Source of the DNA: Lysobacter sp. Root690
GTDB taxonomy: Bacteria; Pseudomonadota; Gammaproteobacteria; Xanthomonadales; Xanthomonadaceae
NCBI RefSeq assembly: GCF_001427785.1
Contig: NZ_LMHM01000013.1
Coordinates: 504,745 to 542,393, forward strand
Direction of reading: 5' to 3'
DNA: 37,649 bases
The notes beneath the pieces were generated by a model that made no database searches, had not been told where the DNA came from, and saw only the letters and a list, made by a program, of their open reading frames with translations. Below are positions 15,945 through 26,768 of the stretch, in pieces (position 1 is the first letter of the stretch; every line of letters starts with the position of its first letter). Position numbers and translations under genes: made by a program.

Positions 15945-16727
15945 ATGACCCAACCCATCGACCTCGCCCTGATCGGCGGCACCGGCCTGTACCGCATCGC
16001 CGAACTGCAGGACGTGGAATCGCATCAGCCGGTCACGCGCTACGGCGCGCCGTCGGGTCCGGTGCGGATCGGCACCCTGGGCGGGCGCCGGGTGGCGTTT
16101 CTGGCGCGTCACGGCGAAGGCCATTCCTTGCCGCCGCACCAGATCAACTACCGCGCCAACCTCGCCGCGTTGCAGGCGCTGGGCGCGCAACGCGTGCTCG
16201 CGCTCAATACGGTCGGCGGCATCACCGAACGGTTTGGCCCGCGCGTGCTGGGTTGCCCGGATCAGTTGATCGATTACACCTGGGGTCGTATCTCCACCTT
16301 GTGCGAGGAGCCCGGCACCGAGGTGCTGCACGTCGATTTCGGCGAGCCCTATACGCGCGCGTTGCGCGCCGACGTGATCGCCGCGGCGGCGAGCGCGGGC
16401 GTGAGCCTGGTCGACGGCGGCTGCTACGGCGCCACCCAGGGCCCGCGTCTGGAAACCCGCGCCGAGATCGCGCGCATGCGTCGCGACGGCTGCGATCTGG
16501 TCGGCATGACCGGCATGCCCGAAGCCGGGCTGGCGCGCGAATTCGGCCTGGATTACGCCTGTTTGGCGATTGTCGCCAACTGGGCCGCGGGCGCCGGTCC
16601 GGACCTGGACGAAGTGATCACCCTGCAGGATGTGCTCGACAACGTGGCCGCGGCGTCCGCGGGCCTGCCGGCCTTGCTGGTCGCCGTGCTCGACCGCCTC
16701 GGCGCTTCGGTGACCCCAGTCGCATAA
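15945..16727 (+). CDS. mtnP: S-methyl-5'-thioinosine (or thioadenosine) phosphorylase
   Basis: Phosphorolytic cleavage of methylthio-nucleosides formed in polyamine and quorum-signal synthesis. The product is 260 aa. Phosphate-binding GTGLYR (12-17) and [18 protein letters not shown] are clear. The purine-pocket region reads [13 protein letters not shown] and [13 protein letters not shown]. The related Pseudomonas aeruginosa enzyme is a methylthioinosine phosphorylase giving hypoxanthine. The neighbouring hpt, which uses hypoxanthine, favours the inosine substrate here, but this is inference. It lies 140 nt after hpt, with no strong ribosome-binding site and no clear promoter. Confidence 0.88.
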   Translation: MTQPIDLALIGGTGLYRIAELQDVESHQPVTRYGAPSGPVRIGTLGGRRVAFLARHGEGHSLPPHQINYRANLAALQALGAQRVLALNTVGGITERFGPRVLGCPDQLIDYTWGRISTLCEEPGTEVLHVDFGEPYTRALRADVIAAAASAGVSLVDGGCYGATQGPRLETRAEIARMRRDGCDLVGMTGMPEAGLAREFGLDYACLAIVANWAAGAGPDLDEVITLQDVLDNVAAASAGLPALLVAVLDRLGASVTPVA

Positions 16728-16800
16728 CTGCGATTTGGGTGCATCCGGCGTGGCCGGATATCGCTTCAAAACACGTGCTGGATGTTGTCACGCTGAGCCG

Positions 16801-16829
16801 TTGTCATCTTGCGGCACAGTTTGCATACT
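16801..16829 (+). promoter_or_regulatory. Promoter of the cold-shock gene
   Basis: TTGTCA (16801-16806, 5 of 6), a 17-bp spacer and CATACT (16824-16829, 4 of 6). Transcription would begin near 16836, giving a leader of about 64 nt. A second TTGTCA lies at 16785-16790, but no -10 box was identified for it. Confidence 0.6.
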
Positions 16830-16899
16830 CGGTAGTGCGTCTCGCGCCACATCCGGCGGCGACGCACGTCAACGCATCCAGCATGAGGTCAATAAGGAT

Positions 16900-17106
16900 A
16901 TGCAGTACGGCACCGTGAAGTGGTTCAACGACGCCAAGGGCTTCGGTTTTATTTCTCCCGAAGATGGCAGCGCGGATGTATTCGTGCATTTCTCCGCGAT
17001 CAACGCAAAGGGTTTCCGCAGCTTGCAGGAAGGCCAGCGTGTCAGCTATCAGCTGACCCAGGGACCGAAGGGCGCGCAGGCGTCCGAAGTGGCTCCGGTG
17101 GTTTGA
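16900..17106 (+). CDS. Cold-shock domain protein (CspA family)
   Basis: A 68-aa single-stranded nucleic-acid chaperone. It is almost entirely a cold-shock domain: [15 protein letters not shown] with RNP1 (KGFGFI), then DVFVHFSAI with RNP2 (VFVHF), and the closing strand [20 protein letters not shown]. The ribosome-binding site is probably GAGGT (16885-16889), 10 nt before the ATG; AAGGA directly upstream is too close. The gene has its own promoter and terminator and is probably monocistronic. Whether it is cold-induced cannot be read here; the leader is shorter than that of E. coli cspA. Confidence 0.95.
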   Translation: MQYGTVKWFNDAKGFGFISPEDGSADVFVHFSAINAKGFRSLQEGQRVSYQLTQGPKGAQASEVAPVV

Positions 17107-17113
17107 TTCGCCT

Positions 17114-17129
17114 TTGCCCCTAGGGGCAA
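17114..17129. promoter_or_regulatory. 16-bp perfect palindrome after the csp gene
   Basis: TTGCCCCTAGGGGCAA lies 7 nt after the csp stop and before the terminator at 17160. As RNA it could form a hairpin only with the centre unpaired. As DNA it is a symmetric protein-binding candidate containing the rare CTAG. Function unknown. Confidence 0.5.
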
Positions 17130-17159
17130 TGTCTGGCCGAATCGCATCGGACAGTTTCC

Positions 17160-17188
17160 AAGGCTCCGCTTCTGGCGGGGCCTTTTTT
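17160..17188 (+). terminator. Intrinsic terminator of the csp gene
   Basis: AAGGCTCCGC (17160-17169) pairs with GCGGGGCCTT (17175-17184), 10 bp with one T-G pair and a 5-nt loop, followed by T6 and a further T-rich run. Confidence 0.88.
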
Positions 17189-17385
17189 CTTTTTGGCTTG
17201 GTGGTGGTGGGGTGGGTTGGTCGTGCGGGGGTTGCGATGCAGGCTTGTCGCAGTGCAACAGTGCGCACGCGCTGGACGGGTTGCGTACGAACGGTCGGTG
17301 TTTGAAGCGCGCCCATGTAGAACTCCGGTGTCGTGCGGCGACCAGGATCAGTCGGCAACACGGACGCATTACATCCTCCAATTCC

Positions 17386-17468
17386 GTCATCCCCGCGCAG
17401 GCGGGGATCCAGGGCTTCACCGCGGCATGACTGTGAAGTCTCTGGATCCCCGCCTGCGCGGGGATGAC
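17386..17468. repeat. Long inverted-repeat element with 27-bp perfect arms
   Basis: Arms at 17386-17412 and 17442-17468 are exact inverse complements. Each arm is itself nearly palindromic around CCCCGCGCAGGCGGGG and ends in GGATCCAG. The inner sequences GGCTTCAC and GTGAAGTC extend the pairing. This looks like a small non-coding mobile or REP-like element. The surrounding 17189-17385 shows no gene. Confidence 0.8.
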
Positions 17469-17520
17469 GAGCAAAGGCGAATGCGTGCTGCCGTGATTGC
17501 AGCACGGCAGTGCAGCAGAG

Positions 17521-17616
17521 TGCGACTGTGCGGCGGTGCGACAGGGCAACAAGGCAACAGAGCAACAGAGCAACAGAGCAACAGGGCGATGGCGTGACAG
17601 GGCGACAGGGCGAAGT
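17521..17616 (+). repeat. Octamer tandem repeat, about twelve units
   Basis: Units of 8 bp with the drifting consensus (G/A)GC(A/G)ACAG: TGCGACTG, TGCGGCGG, TGCGACAG, GGCAACAA, GGCAACAG, AGCAACAG three times, then GGCGATGG, CGTGACAG, GGCGACAG and GGCGAAGT. The three identical central copies (17561-17584) suggest recent slippage. Open frames across it are artefacts. The segment 17617-17772 holds nothing I can identify. Confidence 0.8.
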
Positions 17617-17772
17617 GGCGTGACGACGCCAACCATGCGGCGCCCTTGGAACATGCAGCCGCCGTGGCGATACGGCAATCGAGGCTGCGGGACGATCCAG
17701 ACCCACGCAGCAGCCCGACGTTAGGTAACCAAGGCAGCGCAACAACCCGCGCGCATGGCATCCCTCATCACC

Positions 17773-17836
17773 GTCATCCCCGCGAACGCGGGGATCCAGT
17801 GACTTTAGCGTCATGTCGAGGTGAAGCCCTGGATAC
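17773..17836. repeat. Truncated copy of the GGATCCAG inverted-repeat element
   Basis: Bases 17773-17799 match the left arm of the 17386 element, with GAACGC at the centre instead of GCAGGC. The right half is reduced to GTGAAGCCCTGGATA (17821-17835) and lacks the outer part. It ends 85 nt before aidB. Confidence 0.7.
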
Positions 17837-17920
17837 CGACCTTCTCGACGAACACGAGCGACAGCGCAGCCGCCACAGAATCACTAGAATCGGTGCATAG
17901 CCCCACGGAGAGTCACCCTC

Positions 17921-19558
17921 ATGGACACGCTGCCCCCGTTCGCCACCCATCGGGTCGAGAATCAGCCGCCGCCGTTCGCGCCGCGCGACCTGTGGCGCGA
18001 CGACCTCGCGCTGCGCGAAGCGGTCGAGCGCGAAGGCGGGGCAGGGTTCGCCGACAATCTGGCCGCGTACGGCGCACTCGCCGGCAGCGAACTCTACGAA
18101 CTGAGCTTCGACGCGCATCGCGACAAGCCGCGGCTGCGCAACTACGACGCTTACGGCCATCGCATCGATCGAGTCGAATTCCATCCGAACTACCACGCCA
18201 TCATGGGCCACGCGATTGGCCACGGCGTCGCCGGCCTGTCCTGGCATGATCCGCGCCCGGGTTCGCACGTCGCGCGCGCGGCGCTGAGTTATCTGCACCA
18301 TCAGGTCGAACCGGGCACGAGTTGTCCGCTGACCATGACCCACGCCAGCGTGCCGGTGTTGCGGCACGCGCCGGCGCTGCACGACTGGATGCGCAAGGCC
18401 GCCGCGCCGCACTACGACGGCCGCGATATCGGTTACGGCGACAAGGCCGGGTTGACCCTCGGCATGGGCATGACCGAGAAGCAGGGCGGCTCGGACGTGC
18501 GTTCCAACCAGACCGTCGCCACGCCGATCGGCAACGACGAATACGAACTGGTCGGCCACAAGTGGTTTTTCTCCGCGCCGATGTCCGATGGCTTCCTGGT
18601 GCTGGCGCAGGCGCCGGGTGGGCTGAGCTGTTTCCTGATGCCGCGCTGGCATCCGCACGGCGGCAAGAACGCGATGCGGCTGATGCGGCTCAAGGACAAA
18701 CTCGGCGACTGGTCCAACGCCTCGTCGGAAGTGGAGTTCATCGGCGCCTGGGCGCAGCGTATCGGCGAGGAAGGCCGCGGCGTGGCGACGATCATCGAGA
18801 TGGTGATGCTGACCCGCCTGGACTGCATGCTCGGTTCGGCCGGCGAGATGCGCATGGCCCTGGCGCAGGCGCTGCATCACGCGCGCCATCGCCGCAGTTT
18901 CGGCAAGCCGCTGATCGAGCATGCGCTGATGCGCAACGTGATCGCCGACCTAGCGATCGAATCCGAGGCCGCCACCGCGCTGGCGATCCGCGTCGCCGGC
19001 GCGATCGATCGCGCGCCGTCGTCGGCCCACGACGCCGCGTTCGCGCGCATCGCCACCGCGATCGGCAAGTTCTGGATCTGCAAGCGCGCGGCGGCGTTCG
19101 TCAATGAAGCGCAGGAATGCCTGGGCGGCGCGGGTTATGTCGAGGAATCGATCCTGCCGCGTTTGTACCGGCAGGCGCCGCTGAATTCGATCTGGGAAGG
19201 CAGCGGCAACATCCAGTGCCTGGATGTGCTGCGCGCGCTCGGCCGCGAACCCGAGGCCGGACGCGCGCTGTTGGCCGAGTTGGAACGCGCGCGTGGCCGC
19301 CACGATGCGCTGGATGCGCGCATCGACGAACTGGCGCCGGCGCTGACCGGCGCGGCGGCTTTGCACGAGGCGCAGATGCGCGCGTTCGTCGAACGGCTCG
19401 CGCTGGCCTTGCAGGCCGCGCTGCTGTTCGTCGCCGACAGCCCCGCGGCGATCGCGTTCTGCCGCAGCCGGGTCGGTGGCGCGCATGGGCTGGGGTTCGG
19501 TACCCTGCCGCACGACTTGGAATTGGATGCGATCGTGGCCAGGAGCCTGCCGGTATGA
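17921..19558 (+). CDS. aidB: AidB-type acyl-CoA dehydrogenase family flavoprotein
   Basis: FAD protein of the long acyl-CoA dehydrogenase branch; in E. coli AidB belongs to the adaptive response to DNA alkylation and binds DNA. The product is 545 aa, almost the length of E. coli AidB. Diagnostic strings are CPLTMTHASVPVLR, GMGMTEKQGGSDVRSN, YELVGHKWFFSAPMSD, GGLSCFLMPR, RLKDKLGDWSNASSEVEF and the C-terminal NSIWEGSGNIQCLDVLR. GGAGAG ends 8 nt before the ATG. TAGAAT at 17885-17890 is a possible -10 box. No Ada-type regulator is nearby, so alkylation control cannot be shown. Its stop overlaps the next gene (ATGA). Confidence 0.93.
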   Translation: MDTLPPFATHRVENQPPPFAPRDLWRDDLALREAVEREGGAGFADNLAAYGALAGSELYELSFDAHRDKPRLRNYDAYGHRIDRVEFHPNYHAIMGHAIGHGVAGLSWHDPRPGSHVARAALSYLHHQVEPGTSCPLTMTHASVPVLRHAPALHDWMRKAAAPHYDGRDIGYGDKAGLTLGMGMTEKQGGSDVRSNQTVATPIGNDEYELVGHKWFFSAPMSDGFLVLAQAPGGLSCFLMPRWHPHGGKNAMRLMRLKDKLGDWSNASSEVEFIGAWAQRIGEEGRGVATIIEMVMLTRLDCMLGSAGEMRMALAQALHHARHRRSFGKPLIEHALMRNVIADLAIESEAATALAIRVAGAIDRAPSSAHDAAFARIATAIGKFWICKRAAAFVNEAQECLGGAGYVEESILPRLYRQAPLNSIWEGSGNIQCLDVLRALGREPEAGRALLAELERARGRHDALDARIDELAPALTGAAALHEAQMRAFVERLALALQAALLFVADSPAAIAFCRSRVGGAHGLGFGTLPHDLELDAIVARSLPV

Positions 19559-20061
19559 AATGGATTTCCGTGAGTGTTTTCGCCGCGCTGCTCGCTTGCG
19601 TGTTGGCCTGGGTGCCGGCCTGGGCGAGGACCCCGCCGGCGATGGCGCCGGCCGCGCAACGCGCCGACCGCATCGTGGTCGACAAGGCAAAGCGGCGCAT
19701 GCAGCTGTTCAACAACAACATGGTGATCCGCACCTATTCGATCCTGCTCGGCGACGCGCCGAGCGGGCACAAGCGCCAGCAGGGCGACGAACGCACGCCC
19801 GAAGGCGATTACCGCATCAGCGGCCGCAATCACAACAGCCGCTTCCATCTGTCGTTGCGGGTGTCGTACCCGAACGACGCCGATCGCAAGCAGGCGCGCG
19901 CGCGCGGGGTCGACCCCGGCGGCGACATCATGATTCACGGCGGCACGCCGGCCGGGTACCGGCGCGACTGGACCGACGGCTGCATCGCGCTGACCAATCA
20001 GCAGATCGAGGAAGTGTGGAGCCTGGTGCCGACCGGAACGCCGATCCGGATCAATCCCTGA
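19555..20061 (+). CDS. YkuD-type L,D-transpeptidase
   Basis: Periplasmic cysteine enzyme that forms 3-3 peptidoglycan cross-links or attaches proteins to the wall. The product is 168 aa. A signal peptide (about 1-24, WVPAWA before RTPP) is followed directly by the YkuD domain. The active site reads IMIHGGTPAGYRRDWTDGCI with His128 and catalytic Cys143. The substrate-side strings RTPEGDYRISGRN and VDKAKRRMQLF fit the family. No LysM or peptidoglycan-binding repeats are present. The ATG overlaps the aidB stop by 4 nt, so the two are probably translationally coupled, an unexpected pairing. An alternative substrate cannot be excluded. Confidence 0.92.
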   Translation: MKWISVSVFAALLACVLAWVPAWARTPPAMAPAAQRADRIVVDKAKRRMQLFNNNMVIRTYSILLGDAPSGHKRQQGDERTPEGDYRISGRNHNSRFHLSLRVSYPNDADRKQARARGVDPGGDIMIHGGTPAGYRRDWTDGCIALTNQQIEEVWSLVPTGTPIRINP

Positions 20062-20233
20062 GCCGCCGCGTTCGCCGCGGCCGCATATCAGCGGTTGCGA
20101 TGACGACTTGCTAGGCTGCTCGTGTCCGCGACGACGGCAGGATGCGGCAACGCGCCGCGTAAGGGCCGGTCACGCGGACGCGATGTTGTCGTGTGCTCAT
20201 CGGTGAAAACCCACTGACAAGGAAGACAGACCC

Positions 20234-20425
20234 ATGAAGAAGATTCGCCTCGCTCCCGCGCTGTTGTCGCTGGCCCTGGTGCTGCTGAGCTTCAGCGCCT
20301 CGGCCTTCATCGTCCAGGACAAGGACGGCACCTGGCTCGACTGCAACTGGATCACCAATTCGGCCGGCGAATCCAGGCTGCAATGCGAGCCGCTGGTGTC
20401 GCAGCCGCCGGATCCGAATCCCTGA
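20234..20425 (+). CDS. Small secreted peptide, 63 aa
   Basis: I do not recognise a family. A Sec signal peptide (MKKIRLAPALLSLALVLLSF, cleavage after SASA) leaves a mature part of about 39 residues, FIVQDKDGTWLDCNWITNSA and onward, with two cysteines that may form one disulfide and a proline-rich tail. AAGGAAG 9-15 nt before the ATG is a good ribosome-binding site and supports it as a real gene. It lies 172 nt after the L,D-transpeptidase; no clear promoter or terminator was found. Confidence 0.7.
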   Translation: MKKIRLAPALLSLALVLLSFSASAFIVQDKDGTWLDCNWITNSAGESRLQCEPLVSQPPDPNP

Positions 20426-20613
20426 ACCTCGCTTCGATCGCAAGGCGCGGCCGGGGCAACCCGGCCGCTTCGGATCGACTCGCGATTGCAACGACCAATC
20501 GGGCCGACGCGCCTATCGTCACCGGCGAACGACGCTTTCGCGGCAGCGACGCTGAGCGCCGATAAACCTTCAATCAGACCTTGATCCAAATCTTCATTAC
20601 GGAGCGCGTTCGA

Positions 20614-21114
20614 ATGGGCATGACATGGAGCGCGACCGCGGTCGACGCGGAACGCACGGCCGCGTTGTTGCGCGCGCCAGGGCAAATCGTCGAGGCCCTG
20701 TACGCGGACTACGACGCCGACGAGGCGACCGGGCGCGTGGCGTATCTGGACAAGGCCTGGCATGCGATTCATTTCGTCCTCAACCAGTCGGCGTGGGAAG
20801 GCGTGCCGCCGTGGAACTGGGTGATCTTCGGCGGCGAGCCGGTCTCGGACGATCCGGATGAGGACGCACCGCGGCATGTGCCGGCCGATCATGTCCGCCA
20901 GATCGCCGCCGCGCTGGCCACATTGCCGGCGGACGAATTCGGCCGTCGCTACGACGCGCAGGCGCTGGCGGACGCGGACATCTACCCCGATGTGATCTGG
21001 CTGCGCGACGGCGATGAGGCCAAGGATTACGTCGTCTCGTATTACACGGTGCTGACCGCGTTCTACGCCGATGCGGCCGCGCGCGGCGACAGCGTGTTCA
21101 CTTCGATCGGTTGA
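20614..21114 (+). CDS. YfbM-like DUF1877 protein
   Basis: A 166-aa cytoplasmic protein matching the DUF1877/YfbM pattern: start MGMTWSATAVDAERTAALL, middle YLDKAWHAIHFVLNQSAW with VIFGGEPV, and end DADIYPDVIWLRDGDE followed by a helical tail. The molecular role is not known for E. coli YfbM either. The ATG at 20614 was preferred over the upstream frame because MGM is the conserved start and GGAG lies 9 nt before it. It stands among small orphan genes. Confidence 0.85.
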   Translation: MGMTWSATAVDAERTAALLRAPGQIVEALYADYDADEATGRVAYLDKAWHAIHFVLNQSAWEGVPPWNWVIFGGEPVSDDPDEDAPRHVPADHVRQIAAALATLPADEFGRRYDAQALADADIYPDVIWLRDGDEAKDYVVSYYTVLTAFYADAAARGDSVFTSIG

Positions 21115-21149
21115 GGCGGGTCGATCGGACAGGCGTGCGCCCGCGACGG

Positions 21150-21395
21150 TCAGCGCAGGCGTTCGGCATAACCCTCGCGAACGTAGCGGTTGATGTAAGT
21201 GTTCAACCCGCGTCCGCCGCGCGCCAGTTCGTGCATGCGCGCGATCGCCTCGGTGCCTGCGCTGTCGGCGGTATACAGATAGACCGAGCCGTCGCCGAAC
21301 TCGACCGCGATCGCCTGCGGCCCGATCGCATAGCCGCGTACGCCCGAGTCGCCGTTGAGATTGAGATAAGGCTGGATTAACGCGTCGTCATGCAT
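21150..21395 (-). CDS. Small KTSC-like protein, 81 aa
   Basis: An 81-aa protein with a compact pattern VRGYAIGPQAIAVEFGDGSV, YLYTADSAG and GRGLNTYINRYVREGYAERL, which resembles the KTSC domain (VGYd...VeF.nG.vY.Y...I...Y). That domain occurs alone or fused to nucleic-acid enzymes and has no settled function. The frame is open far upstream, but the conserved part begins at the ATG at 21395. It is divergent from the 66-aa membrane peptide gene. Confidence 0.65.
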   Translation of the reverse strand: MHDDALIQPYLNLNGDSGVRGYAIGPQAIAVEFGDGSVYLYTADSAGTEAIARMHELARGGRGLNTYINRYVREGYAERLR

Positions 21396-21534
21396 GGGCT
21401 CGCCGATCGCCGGCCGCGCGTACACGAACGCGTTCGCCGGCCGTCGCCTGTCCGGGGCAGGGTGGTCCATCCTGGCCCGGATGGGTGTAAGGTCCGGTGA
21501 GGCGGCCATGCGGGCCGTCGCGGGAGGTGCAGCC

Positions 21535-21735
21535 ATGCGTGGTTCGCGTAAATCCCAGGCCCTGGCGCTGATCGCGCTGGCCGCGATTCCGCCGCCGGTA
21601 CACGGCGCGGACTTTTCCCTGGCCTTGTTCTGGCTCGGCCGTGGCGCCGGCGTCGTCGCCGTGGGCTTGCTGACGGTGTGGCTGTTGAGCGAATTCAAGC
21701 GCGCGCAGTCGGGCCGCATGCATAGCGGGCCGTAG
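21535..21735 (+). CDS. Small membrane peptide, 66 aa
   Basis: Not recognised. The near-perfect ribosome-binding site GGGAGGT (21522-21528), 6 nt before the ATG, is the best in the window and strongly supports translation. The product has an N-terminal hydrophobic segment (QALALIALAAIPP) that could be a signal peptide ending at HGA, then a second hydrophobic segment (about 28-49, ALFWLGRGAGVVAVGLLTVW) and a basic tail. It is probably an inner-membrane peptide. Confidence 0.65.
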   Translation: MRGSRKSQALALIALAAIPPPVHGADFSLALFWLGRGAGVVAVGLLTVWLLSEFKRAQSGRMHSGP

Positions 21736-21886
21736 TCGTAGCGCGCCATCGTCCGGCTTCGATCTGTACCGCCGTATCGCCCAACCGCTGCATCCCGCGC
21801 TCCGTTTGGATTGCATGCGGCGCCGATCTGGGATTAGCTGTTGCGACCGCGGGCACGACGTCGGCGGCTAACCGCCACGGCCCTTC

Positions 21887-22303
21887 ATGTCCGAACCCTC
21901 CAGCACGGCCTGCCTGCGAATCTGGGGCGATACGCTGATTCCTGACGAAGTGAGCCTGCTGCTGGGTGCGCAACCCACGCATGCCAGAATCAAAGGCGAA
22001 GTCACCGTCGGTAAGGCGCTCGGCCGGCAGTATGTGGCCAAGACCGGTACCTGGCATTTCAACGCGTCGCCACGTTCTCCCAGCGATCTCGATGCGCAGG
22101 TCAGCGAGATTTTCGCCGCCCTCAGTCACGATGCGCGGGTCTGGGAGCAATTGAGGCTGCATTTCGAACTGGATCTGTTCTGCGGTGTGTTCATGGTGGA
22201 AAGCAGTCACGGTATCGGGCTGTGCTCGGAGAATCTGCGGCTGCTCGGTGAGCGTCGCATCTCGATGGAGTGCTGTGTCTACGCGCCTTGCAGCGAGGAT
22301 TGA
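21887..22303 (+). CDS. DUF4279 protein, first of a tandem pair
   Basis: A 138-aa cytoplasmic protein of the DUF4279 family: LRIWGDTLIPDEVSLLLGAQ near the start, GTWHFNASPRSPSDLDAQVS in the middle, and LFCGVFMVESSHGIGLCSEN near the end. No function is established for the family. The neighbour at 22501 is a paralogue with the same layout. No ribosome-binding site is evident before the ATG. Codon use looks normal for the window. Confidence 0.85.
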   Translation: MSEPSSTACLRIWGDTLIPDEVSLLLGAQPTHARIKGEVTVGKALGRQYVAKTGTWHFNASPRSPSDLDAQVSEIFAALSHDARVWEQLRLHFELDLFCGVFMVESSHGIGLCSENLRLLGERRISMECCVYAPCSED

Positions 22304-22373
22304 CGACCCACTTTCAGCCGATCTTCAAAATGCATCGTTGAACGGCACTGGTTGCTCGCGTCCGCCTACCGAT

Positions 22374-22394
22374 CGATGAAAACAATTTTCATCG
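22374..22394. promoter_or_regulatory. Operator-like inverted repeat before the second DUF4279 gene
   Basis: CGATGAAAA (22374-22382) and TTTTCATCG (22386-22394) are exact inverse complements around CAA. A shorter copy with the same core, TGAACAATTCA, lies at 22449-22459. Both are followed by TCATCGTG or CATCGTG. A dimeric regulator binding these is plausible but unproven. Confidence 0.45.
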
Positions 22395-22500
22395 TGATGC
22401 GGTACCGATGCGAACGATCGATCGCGGTAATGCCGTGCATTGATAGCGTGAACAATTCATCGTGCCACTGCCTGCCGCGTTGCCTTCATTCACTGGATCC

Positions 22501-22941
22501 ATGATGCCAGCACTCAAAAAAACCAAGGCGACCTTGCGCATTCACGGCGACGATCTGATCCCGGACGAGGTCAGCCGCTTGCTCGGCGCGCAGGCGGAAA
22601 ACGCGCAGACCCGGGGCGAGATCCTGATTGGCAAGGTCACCGGCCATCGTCGCGTCGCCCGCACTGGTGTGTGGTCCGTGCAAGCGCAGGACCGATCGCC
22701 CGGCGATCTGGATGCGCAGATCGACGACATCTTCGCCCGACTGAGCGACGACCCGGCGGCGTGGGCGCAGTTGCAATCGCGTTTCGCCATGAATCTGTTC
22801 TGCGGCTTGTTCATGGGTGGCCGCAACGAAGGCGAGGTGATCAGCGCGGCCAAGCTTCGCCTGCTCGGTGAGCGCGGCATCGAGCTGCAGTTGGACATCT
22901 ACACGCCGGATCCGGATGAGGTGAAAAATTACGTCGAGTAA
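22501..22941 (+). CDS. DUF4279 protein, second of a tandem pair
   Basis: A 146-aa protein with the same plan as its neighbour: LRIHGDDLIPDEVSRLLGAQ, GVWSVQAQDRSPGDLDAQID, then NLFCGLFMGGRNEGEVISAA and LLGERGIELQLDIYTPD. The frame is open to a GTG at 22462. I start at the ATG at 22501, closest to the conserved part; the ATG at 22504 is equally possible. The pair probably arose by tandem duplication and has diverged considerably. The upstream 197 nt carry two palindromes that may control it. Confidence 0.83.
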   Translation: MMPALKKTKATLRIHGDDLIPDEVSRLLGAQAENAQTRGEILIGKVTGHRRVARTGVWSVQAQDRSPGDLDAQIDDIFARLSDDPAAWAQLQSRFAMNLFCGLFMGGRNEGEVISAAKLRLLGERGIELQLDIYTPDPDEVKNYVE

Positions 22942-24515
<1,574 letters not shown>

Positions 24516-24544
24516 TCGTAGCCACGCTGCTTCATGTGCAATCG

Positions 24545-24577
24545 CAACGCCCCGCCCCGCGCGGGGCGTTGTTTTTT
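24545..24577 (+). terminator. Intrinsic terminator of protease 1
   Basis: CAACGCCCCGC (24545-24555) and GCGGGGCGTTG (24561-24571) form an 11-bp perfect stem with loop CCCGC, then T6. Confidence 0.92.
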
Positions 24578-26166
<1,589 letters not shown>

Positions 26167-26190
26167 TCTTCAATCTCGGGTCTTGACCTC

Positions 26191-26223
26191 GAAACGCCCC
26201 GCGATCGCGGGGCGTTTCTTTTT
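26191..26223 (+). terminator. Intrinsic terminator of protease 2
   Basis: GAAACGCCCCGC (26191-26202), loop GATC, GCGGGGCGTTTC (26207-26218): a perfect 12-bp stem and a 28-bp DNA palindrome, then T5. The 47-nt segment 26175-26221 recurs after protease 3 with 2 differences. Confidence 0.92.
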
Positions 26224-26768
26224 GGCGGCAATCGATGAGCGGTGCGGTCGATTGGTATCGAACGGCGGGTTTTGCGCCTGCTTAGGCACCGCCGCACGCG
26301 CAATCGAATTGCGTCGATGCATGGACAGGTCGCGCAGACGATCGCGTCCGCGCAACGCTCGCGGAGGCGAGGACGGCAGCGCGGTTCGAAGATGCGCTAC
26401 GACGCGCTGGATGAGACCGAAACGTACGCATCGGATGAACGCTCTCGGTTTCGAGGCACGTCGGGTACGCCCATTCGATATCGCCAAGTTCAAAATCATC
26501 TGCTGCATTGAATGCACAGGAAGTGTGCGATTTTCCTCTGGATCGCCGTTCCTGTGATGCGTGTTGGGTATGCGACGACGGTAATTCGCGCTTTCGTCTT
26601 GCGCGTCGCGGGGCATCGTTTTATCTGGTGATGTCGTTTGATTCCGCTGCGCGATTCATTCGCGACCGCGCACCGGGCCGCGACCATCGTCGAGGACGGC
26701 GATGTCATTGCGATGGTCCGCGTCTTGCGCGGCCGTTGCTTTCGCGTACCAAATCAAGGAGTTTTTCC
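26224..26768. other. Gene-free upstream region of protease 3
   Basis: 545 bp in which I see no credible gene; the open frames have no family similarity and sit on repeats of the leader. It holds the small palindrome TGCATT-G-AATGCA (26504-26516) in an A/T-rich stretch. TTGCGC (26599-26604) and TTATCT (26621-26626) form a weak promoter-like pair. From TTATCTGG (148 nt before the ATG) onward it is homologous to the protease 2 leader. The ribosome-binding site is AAGGAG (26756-26761). Confidence 0.45.

Noticed and set aside
16830-16899. Riboswitch or cold-sensing leader before csp
   Set aside because: The leader is only about 64 nt and I see no conserved structure; a claim would be speculative.
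17521-17616. Possible CRISPR array
   Set aside because: Units are 8 bp with no spacers; it is a simple tandem repeat.
16804-17814. 336-codon and other minus-strand frames across the csp-aidB interval
   Set aside because: Their sequence is made of repeat translation (Leu/Cys and Pro/Arg runs), with no domain, and they overlap the csp gene.
26170-26616. 148-codon minus-strand frame between proteases 2 and 3
   Set aside because: No family pattern, no ribosome-binding site, and it overlaps a terminator.
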